Shown: positions 43,155-48,223 of the stretch, one piece after another
How positions within the stretch are numbered: the first letter of the stretch is position 1
Layout of the letters: each line of letters starts with the position of its first letter
NCBI GenBank assembly: GCA_025929895.1
Contig: JAICPI010000015.1
Location: 1-48,223, forward strand
DNA length: 48,223 bases
From: Thermoleophilia bacterium
GTDB taxonomy: Bacteria; Actinomycetota; Thermoleophilia; Gaiellales; Gaiellaceae
Direction of reading: 5' to 3'
Notes under the pieces: generated by a model
What the model was told of the DNA's origin: nothing
What the model saw: the letters and a program-made list of their open reading frames with translations, nothing else
Database searches by the model: none
Translations under genes and position numbers: made by a program

Positions 43155-44297
43155 ATGACCTCCCCGGCACTCGACGCGCTGTTCGACCAGGACGCCGGGA
43201 GCCTCGCACCCACCGGCGGGGGGGCCGAGCCGTTCCGCCGGCTGCACGAGCGGTACGCCGACGAGCTGGCGTCGCTGTCGGCGCGCCTTGCGGCGAAGCG
43301 ACGAGCGATCCTCGACGGAGGCTGGTCGGCCGACTTCTCCGACCGCGAGGGCGAGCTTCTCTACATCACCGTCCGCGAGGCGAGGCCGGACGTCGTCGTC
43401 GAGATCTCCCCCTGTCACGGATACAGCACGAACTACATCCTGGCTGCGCTCAGCTCGAACGGAGGCGGCGTCGTCCACAGCTACGAGCTGACTGCCGAGG
43501 TCGACGGGGTCCCGACCGAGGAGGTCATCCGCGGAAACCTCCTCGCCGATCTTCCCGGAGACGCGCTTCGGGTCGTGGTCGGCGACGCTCGCGCCCAGGA
43601 GATCCCGCCCGCGGGCGTGCTCCTGATCGACAGCGCCCACGAGGATCACTTCGCTGCCTGGGCGTTCGAGACCCTGATTCCGCGCGCCGGCTACGTCCTC
43701 CAGCACGACCTCGTGGTGAGCAGCAGGGACCACTACGAGCCGAAAGGGTGGCGCGTGGGCCCACGCGAGTCGTCGTTCGTCCTCGAGGCGCTGCGACGAA
43801 GCGGCAGGACGTTCTTCTCCGCGGCGGCCGGAGCGCGCCACCTGCACGGGCGAGACGCGCACCTCGTGCCGCGGTTTCCCGCCACGGAGCGGGCGATCCT
43901 CTACCGCGGGCACCAGCCGTCGGCCGGCACGCGGACCCTCTGCGCACGGGTGCTCGCCGCCCACGACGCTCGCCGACGCGCGCTCGAGGGGGTCAGGCCC
44001 TCACGGCTCGAAGCCCCGGCCGGCGACGACGACTTTCTCGCCCGCTGCATCCACGCGACGCTGCTGGCCGACCTCGGCTACACCGGGGCGGAGCTCCGGA
44101 GCCTGCTCGACGAGACTCGTCCCAGCCCGTCGCACGAGCTCTCGAGCGGCGAGCTCGTCTACTACTTCCACTACCTGCACCATGCCGGTTTCTGGCGCGA
44201 GCTCGCGAGGGCGCTGCTCGCTGGCCCCCGCTGCGCGAACCCGGGCTTCGCGCGCACGCTGAAGCGGACGCGCCTCCGGGACGCCCTGGGGCTCTAG
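43155..44297 (+). CDS. Class I SAM-dependent methyltransferase 2 (accessory)
   Basis: 380 residues. A motif I-like VVEISPCHGYSTNYILAAL (about 75-93), then VHSYELTAEVDGV, VVVGDARAQEIPPAGVLLID and ETLIPRAGYVLQHDLVVSS place it near the Methyltransf_24/cephalosporin-hydroxylase type group acting on small molecules or glycans. The C-terminal 120 residues are helical and of unknown role. ATG 43155 has no good Shine-Dalgarno; TTAAATG precedes it. The stop is two bases before another hutF-tail copy. Function and substrate are not predictable. Confidence 0.7.
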   Translation: MTSPALDALFDQDAGSLAPTGGGAEPFRRLHERYADELASLSARLAAKRRAILDGGWSADFSDREGELLYITVREARPDVVVEISPCHGYSTNYILAALSSNGGGVVHSYELTAEVDGVPTEEVIRGNLLADLPGDALRVVVGDARAQEIPPAGVLLIDSAHEDHFAAWAFETLIPRAGYVLQHDLVVSSRDHYEPKGWRVGPRESSFVLEALRRSGRTFFSAAAGARHLHGRDAHLVPRFPATERAILYRGHQPSAGTRTLCARVLAAHDARRRALEGVRPSRLEAPAGDDDFLARCIHATLLADLGYTGAELRSLLDETRPSPSHELSSGELVYYFHYLHHAGFWRELARALLAGPRCANPGFARTLKRTRLRDALGL

Positions 44298-44298
44298 G

Positions 44299-44343
44299 GC
44301 CTTCGCCCCGGGGCGCCGCAGCACCCCGAGGCAGAGCCACTGA
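44299..44343 (+). repeat. Copy C of the hutF tail
   Basis: Bases 44299-44337 match 42148-42186 at 37 of 39 positions and keep the reading frame (AFAPGRRSTPRQSH, then TGA). It starts two bases after the methyltransferase 2 stop and ends 45 bases from the 3' end of tRNA-Pro. Copies A and C lie 2151 bases apart as direct repeats enclosing both methyltransferase genes. Confidence 0.8.
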
Positions 44344-44387
44344 CTCCGCTCGGGGGGCGAACCTGCGGCCGGGTGCTCCTGCTCGAG

Positions 44388-44462
44388 TCGGGGCGCCGAG
44401 ATTCGAACTCGGGACCTCCAGTCCCCCAGACTGGCGCGCTAACCAGGCTGCGCCACGCCCCG
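44388..44462 (-). tRNA. tRNA-Pro (anticodon GGG)
   Basis: 75 bases with a full cloverleaf: acceptor CGGGGCG/CGCCCCG, D stem GCGC/GCGC, anticodon stem CCAGT/ACTGG with loop CTGGGGG (anticodon GGG), T stem CCGAG/CTCGG with loop TTCGAAT, discriminator A. CCA is not encoded. Its 3' end faces the hutF-tail/methyltransferase block, the side where elements integrating into tRNA genes would lie. Confidence 0.95.
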
Positions 44463-44470
44463 CTGCGGGG

Positions 44471-44476
44471 AGGATA
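44471..44476 (-). promoter_or_regulatory. -10 box TATCCT of tRNA-Pro
   Basis: On the minus strand TATCCT ends eight bases before the mature 5' end of the tRNA, so the primary transcript would have almost no 5' leader for RNase P to remove. Confidence 0.5.
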
Positions 44477-44934
44477 GCCGAGGGTCGACGACACCACCCC
44501 GGGCAGGACTCCCAGGAAGCACAGGACCACTTCGCCGCCCGGCACCCCTCGATTTCGCACGAACGACGCGCTACGCTCGCTCAGAGCGGAGGGGCGCAGA
44601 GCGTCGCGGGCGGCCACTCGACCTCGACGCCCCTCTCTCGTTCTCCCCGCTCGGCCAGTGGCCCCGTGTCCCACGACGTGACACCCTGGTCCCAGGAGCC
44701 GCGGGATCCGCGGCGACCCGGGCCGCAGGGACTCGCTGCGCCCCACGGCTCCTGCACGAGCCCAGCAGACCGCAAGACCCCGGCCGCGTCGGGGTCTGTG
44801 GGGATGGCCGCCAATCCCCCCGGATGCCGGCCGAAGAGCCAATCCAGCCATGGAGCCCCGCCGACGGGGACCGGCGGGGCTCCCCCCTATCGCCGACGAG
44901 CTCCGAGCGACTCGATCCGTCCGGGCCCGCTGCG
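44477..44934. other. Gene-free stretch with GC hairpins
   Basis: Between tRNA-Pro and the XRE gene no convincing coding sequence is seen; short minus-strand frames here have Arg/Gly/Pro-rich noise. It holds an 8-bp hairpin at 44775-44797 and a perfect 12-bp hairpin at 44852-44883 (loop ACGGGGAC). The latter lies about 50 bases beyond the XRE stop and may end the ispG-proS-XRE transcript, although no T-run follows. Confidence 0.5.
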
Positions 44935-45231
44935 CTACCCCAAACGCTTGTAGAGCCGGTCGATCAACTCTGGCCTCGCCTCGAGCCGGTCGGTGATCAC
45001 GCGGAGGCGGTACTCGCGGAAGTGCTCGGGCTCGACGCCGAGCGACTTCGCGAGCTGGCGCATGACGTCGTTCGAGGGCACCGGGCGGTTGCCGTGCACG
45101 AGGTGGTTGAGGTAGCCCGCCGAGAGGCCCGTCAAGTCCGCGAGGCCGCGGTACGTCGTGCCGGTGTCGTCCATCAGGCGCTCGATCGTCGCGCCGAACG
45201 GCTCGGTCGAGAAGCGGCGACGGCGCGCCAT
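44935..45231 (-). CDS. XRE-family helix-turn-helix regulator
   Basis: 98 residues. Cro/C1-type HTH in the first 70 residues (TTYRGLADLTGLSAGYLNHL, then VPSNDVMRQLAKSLGVEP), followed by a short helical tail (EHFREYRLRVITDRLEARPE). ATG 45231 overlaps the proS stop as TGATG, so it is translated with proS. No toxin partner is adjacent. It may regulate its own operon or a distant target. Confidence 0.8.
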   Translation of the reverse strand: MARRRRFSTEPFGATIERLMDDTGTTYRGLADLTGLSAGYLNHLVHGNRPVPSNDVMRQLAKSLGVEPEHFREYRLRVITDRLEARPELIDRLYKRLG

Positions 45232-46883
45232 CAGGGGAGGGCTCCGAGCTCGGCCATCGGCACGCGCCGCTCCTCGCCCGACTCGCGGTCGCGCAGGTCG
45301 ACGGCGCCGTCGTCGAGCGTCTTCTTCCCCACCGTGATGCGCGTCGGGCAGCCGATCAGGTCGGCGTCGGCGAACTTCTCGCCGGCGCGCTGGTCGCGGT
45401 CGTCCAGCAGCACGGACGAGCCGTGCGCCTCCAGCGCCTCGGCGACCGCTGCGCCCTGCTCCTCGAGGCCGGGAAGCGCGACCACGTGGACGTCGTAGGG
45501 CGCGAGCGCGCGCGGCCAGACGATCCCCTGCTCGTCATGGCGCTGCTCCACCACCGCGGCCATGACGCGCCCCGGGCCGATCCCGTAGGAGCCCATCACG
45601 ATGGGCTGCTCCCTACCCGTTTCGTCGAGATACCGCGCATCGAGCGGCGTCGAATAGTAGGTGCCGAGCTTGAAGATGTGCCCCACTTCGATCGCCGTCT
45701 GAAAGCGGAGCGCACCGCCGCAGCGCGGGCAGGCGTCACCCTCCTGCGACTGGCGGATGTCGGCGAAGCGCGCCTGGAAGTCCCTGCCGTGCTCGACGCC
45801 CCGCAGGTGGCGGCCGGTCGTGTTCGCGCCGGCGACGAACTGCCCCTCGCGAAGCGCCTCGTCCGCGACGATCTCGCCCTCGAAGCCGACCGGGCCGAGC
45901 GAGCCCGGGTCTGCGCCGAACGCCTCCCGGATCTCGTCGTCGGTCGCGGGGCGGATCTCGCCGCCGAGCACGGCGGAGAGCTTCGCCTCCTCCAGGCGGT
46001 CGTCGCCGCGCACGAGGGCGAGCACGACGCGCCCGTCGCGGACGACCGGCATCGCTTTCGAGGTCGCGGCCGCGTCGATCCCGAGCAGGCCGGCGAGGGC
46101 CTCGATCGTCTCGATCCCCGGTGTGTCGACCTGCTCGGGCGCGTCGAGCCGGTCGGGGAACTCCGGCGGGCGCGGAACCCCGCGCGCGATCTCGAGGTCG
46201 GCGGCGTAGTCCCCGCGCTCGCAGGTGACGAGCGTGTTCTCGCCCGACCGCGCAGGCGCGAGGAAGTCGATCGACTCGCTCCCGCCCATCATCCCCGACT
46301 CCGCCTGGACCGCGGAGGTCTCGAGGCCGCACCGCTCGAAGATGCGCTCGTAGGCGCCCGCGTGCTTGCGGAAGCTCAGCTCGAGCCCCTCCTCGTCGCG
46401 GTCGAACGAGTAGGCGTCCTTCATCACGAACTCGCGCACGCGGAGGAGCCCGCCGCGCGGCCGCGGCTCGTCCCGGACCTTCGTCTGGAAGTGGTAGAGG
46501 ATCTGCGGCAGCTGCTTGTACGACTGGAGCTCGCGCGCGTGGAAGGTGACCGTCTCCTCGTGCGTCAGCGCGAGCACGTGCGGGCGCCCGTTGCGGTCCT
46601 CGATCTTCCAGAGCTCGGGGATGCGGTACCGGCCGGTCTTCTGCCAGAGCTCCGCGGGCGTGACGACCGGCATGAACAGCTCCTGCCCGCCGATCGCGTT
46701 CATCTCCTCGCGCACGATCCCGACGACGCGCTCGTGCACGCGCCAGCCGAGCGGCAGGAACGTCCAGAGGCCGGCGCTCACCTGGCGGATGAAGCCGCCG
46801 CGCACGAGCAGCTTGTGGCTGACGGCCTCCGCGTCCGCAGGGGGCTCGCGCAGGGTCGGGAGGAACAGCTGCGAGGCGCGCAT
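45231..46883 (-). CDS. proS: Prolyl-tRNA synthetase (bacterial type with INS editing domain)
   Basis: 550 residues. Class II motif 1 region SAGLWTFLPLGWRVHERVV, motif 2 with FQTKVRDEPRPRGGLLRVRE, an inserted YbaK-like editing domain (about 225-390, with GIDAAATSKAMPVV and VGFEGEIVADEALREGQF), motif 3 VMGSYGIGPGRVMAAVVEQ and a C-terminal anticodon-binding domain. It charges tRNA-Pro; a tRNA-Pro gene lies 0.8 kb away. ATG 46883 is 14 bases after the ispG stop. Confidence 0.95.
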   Translation of the reverse strand: MRASQLFLPTLREPPADAEAVSHKLLVRGGFIRQVSAGLWTFLPLGWRVHERVVGIVREEMNAIGGQELFMPVVTPAELWQKTGRYRIPELWKIEDRNGRPHVLALTHEETVTFHARELQSYKQLPQILYHFQTKVRDEPRPRGGLLRVREFVMKDAYSFDRDEEGLELSFRKHAGAYERIFERCGLETSAVQAESGMMGGSESIDFLAPARSGENTLVTCERGDYAADLEIARGVPRPPEFPDRLDAPEQVDTPGIETIEALAGLLGIDAAATSKAMPVVRDGRVVLALVRGDDRLEEAKLSAVLGGEIRPATDDEIREAFGADPGSLGPVGFEGEIVADEALREGQFVAGANTTGRHLRGVEHGRDFQARFADIRQSQEGDACPRCGGALRFQTAIEVGHIFKLGTYYSTPLDARYLDETGREQPIVMGSYGIGPGRVMAAVVEQRHDEQGIVWPRALAPYDVHVVALPGLEEQGAAVAEALEAHGSSVLLDDRDQRAGEKFADADLIGCPTRITVGKKTLDDGAVDLRDRESGEERRVPMAELGALP

Positions 46884-46897
46884 GTTGTCGCGGCAGG

Positions 46898-48031
46898 CTA
46901 AACGAGCGGGATCAGCGACGCCTCGGCCATGGCCAGCGCCGCCGGCTTGGCCATCTTGAGGCGCTTCGGACGGTGCATCCCGCCCGCGATCCACCCGTCG
47001 ATCTCGTGGAAGAGCTCGTCGACGAGGATGTCCGAGGACACTTTCTTCAGCACGCGGCCGTGCGCGTAGATGAACCCGGTGTCGCGGCCGCCGGCGATGC
47101 CGAAGTCGGCGTCGCCCGCCTCCCCCGGTCCGTTCACCGCGCAGCCCATCACCGCCACCTCGAACGCCTGCGGGTAGTCCCGCAGCCGCTCCTCGACGCG
47201 CTCGGCGAGGTTCCACACGCCGACGTTGTCGCGGCCGCAGCTCGGGCACGCGATCATCACCGGCCCGCGCTCGCGCAGGCCGAGCGCCTTGAGGATCTCC
47301 CAGCAGACCTCGACCTCCTTGACCGGGTCGGCGGTCAGCGAGACCCGCAGCGTGTCGCCGATGCCGTCTGCGAGCAGCGCGCCGATCCCGATCGAGCTGC
47401 GGATCGAGCCCGCGAAGGGCGTCCCGGCCTCGGTCACGCCGAGGTGCAGCGGGTACGGCACCTTCGCGGCGAGCATCCGGTACGCGCGGATCATCGTCGG
47501 CACGTGGGTCGACTTGACCGAGATCTTGAAGTCGCGGTACTCGAGCCGCTCGAGCAGCTCGACCTCCTCGAGCGCGGCCGCGACGAGCGCCTCCGCCTGG
47601 TCGCGCTGCGCGAGCTCGTGCAGGTGCTTCGGGAGCGATCCCGAGTTGGCGCCGATCCGCATCGGGATCCCGGCCGCCTTCGCCGCCGTCACGACCTCCG
47701 CCACGCGCTCGGGGCCGCCGATGTTGCCGGGGTTGATCCGGACGGCCGCGACGCCTGCGTCGATCGCCTTCAGCGCGAGGCTCGCGTTGAAGTGGATGTC
47801 GGCGATCACCGGCAGCGGGCTGAGCCGGACGATCGTGCGGAGCGCCTCCGCGTCCTCGGTCTTCGGGACGGCGCAGCGAACGATCTCGCACCCTGCCCCG
47901 GCGAGGGCCGCGATCTGCGCGATCGTCGCCTCGATGTCGCGCGTCGGGGTCAGCGTCATCGACTGGACGACCACGGGGGCCCCACCCCCGATCGCGACGT
48001 TCCCGACCCGAATCTGCCGTTCACTCGCCAC
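46898..48031 (-). CDS. ispG: IspG: 4-hydroxy-3-methylbut-2-enyl diphosphate synthase
   Basis: 377 residues. TIM-barrel part with VQSMTLTPTRDIEATIAQI, IADIHFNASLALKAID and RINPGNIGG, and the C-terminal iron-sulfur domain with cluster ligands in ACPSCGRDN and MGCAVNGPGE. It makes HMBPP in the MEP isoprenoid pathway, which feeds undecaprenyl and, through DMAPP, the MiaA substrate. GTG 48031 has TAGACT six bases upstream (leaderless). It is the first gene of the ispG-proS-XRE operon in view. Confidence 0.96.
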   Translation of the reverse strand: MASERQIRVGNVAIGGGAPVVVQSMTLTPTRDIEATIAQIAALAGAGCEIVRCAVPKTEDAEALRTIVRLSPLPVIADIHFNASLALKAIDAGVAAVRINPGNIGGPERVAEVVTAAKAAGIPMRIGANSGSLPKHLHELAQRDQAEALVAAALEEVELLERLEYRDFKISVKSTHVPTMIRAYRMLAAKVPYPLHLGVTEAGTPFAGSIRSSIGIGALLADGIGDTLRVSLTADPVKEVEVCWEILKALGLRERGPVMIACPSCGRDNVGVWNLAERVEERLRDYPQAFEVAVMGCAVNGPGEAGDADFGIAGGRDTGFIYAHGRVLKKVSSDILVDELFHEIDGWIAGGMHRPKRLKMAKPAALAMAEASLIPLV

Positions 48032-48037
48032 GAATCC

Positions 48038-48043
48038 AGTCTA
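48038..48043 (-). promoter_or_regulatory. -10 box TAGACT of ispG
   Basis: On the minus strand TAGACT ends six bases before GTG 48031; no TTGACA-like -35 is seen at 16-18 bases. The box is identical to the rny promoter box at 8850. Confidence 0.5.
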
Positions 48044-48223
48044 GCCCTGGATTTTCAGCCATCGAGCGAAGCTACGAATGGCCGCCGGAGCCGGGCTTCG
48101 CCCGGCGGGAGGCACACCACTACCAAGACGGTTGCGCCCGCGCCGCCGGTCGTCGGCTTCCCCGACGCGCGACCAGCGGCCCCGGCCGCAAGGAGGGGGC
48201 TCGTGGGGGAACCAGGGGTTCCC
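48044..48223. other. Intergenic end of the window
   Basis: No coding sequence is seen. A 7-bp hairpin GCCGGGC-TTC-GCCCGGC lies near 48090-48106, and GGGAACC-AGG-GGTTCCC lies at the very end (48207-48223). Both may belong to the 3' end of a gene beyond the window. Confidence 0.4.

Noticed and set aside
42190-44387. Classical integrative element or insertion sequence
   Set aside because: No integrase, transposase or terminal inverted repeats are present; only direct hutF-tail repeats and two cargo genes.
44463-44934. Small minus-strand proteins (for example 44581-44814)
   Set aside because: No promoter or Shine-Dalgarno, low-complexity Gly/Arg/Pro composition and overlap with GC hairpins; no homology recognised.

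Overview
This 48 kb window is chromosomal DNA of a very GC-rich bacterium, most likely a deep-branching actinomycete of the class Thermoleophilia (Gaiellales or Solirubrobacterales type). The placement is an inference. It rests on the GC-saturated third codon positions, the order recA-recX-rny-miaB-miaA-dapF, RNase Y as the degradosome-type nuclease, the actinobacterial MurT/GatD pair, an FHA-MerR pair of the GarA/FtsR type, and a short RsiG-like c-di-GMP anti-sigma factor. There is no rRNA, CRISPR array, transposase or integrase. One tRNA gene, tRNA-Pro(GGG), is present.

Layout. 1-4.6 kb: a BMP-type nucleoside/sugar ABC transporter (binding-protein tail, double ATPase, two permeases) and a small membrane protein. 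4.7-14.5 kb (+): a RodZ-like protein and cinA, then thpR-recA-recX, rny, miaB, a flippase-like membrane protein, miaA and a DapF homologue that has serine in place of both catalytic cysteines. 14.6-20 kb (-): the succinylase branch of lysine/DAP synthesis (dapE, dapC, dapD) followed by a DUF4389-type membrane protein and an M48 protease. 20-22.2 kb (+): hflX-dut-nudix. 22.2-24.3 kb (-): murT-gatD. 24.4-29.9 kb (+): a secreted subtilase with a Trp pentapeptide-repeat tail, a giant GGDEF plus HD-GYP membrane protein, and a homing-endonuclease-associated-repeat protein. 29.9-33.7 kb: a class II glutamine amidotransferase (-), a SigA-like sigma factor (+), a YwqE-like PHP phosphatase (+) and a second SigA-like sigma factor (-). 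33.7-35.2 kb: uppP (-), then a gene-free stretch with a consensus DnaA box and a probable structured RNA ending in a very strong terminator. 35.2-41.1 kb (-): two uncharacterised ORFs, the operon rsiG-FHA-merR-apt, and pgsA followed by a nucleotidyltransferase/degenerate phosphomannomutase fusion. 41.2-44.5 kb: a short HutF-like amidohydrolase, two methyltransferase genes interleaved with copies of the hutF 3' end, and tRNA-Pro. 44.9-48 kb (-): ispG-proS-XRE regulator.

The genes work mainly in peptidoglycan and its precursors (DAP pathway, MurT/GatD amidation, UppP lipid recycling, RodZ), RNA and DNA maintenance (RecA/RecX, RNase Y, MiaA/MiaB, ThpR, CinA), sigma-factor regulation and c-di-GMP signalling. 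The last theme joins three items: a protein carrying both a complete GGDEF and a complete HD-GYP domain, a protein with the exact RsiG c-di-GMP-binding signature, and the operon of that protein with a cell-division type FHA/MerR pair.

Expression style is striking. At most transcription-unit starts a TANNNT-like -10 box lies only 6-10 bases before the ATG/GTG, which implies leaderless mRNAs. Genes inside operons instead have a Shine-Dalgarno sequence and overlap the previous stop as NTGA (TTGA, GTGA, CTGA, ATGA) or TGATG. Regions most worth following up are the rsiG operon, the hutF-tail/methyltransferase cassettes beside tRNA-Pro, the Ser/Ser DapF and the 34.7-35.0 kb RNA locus.
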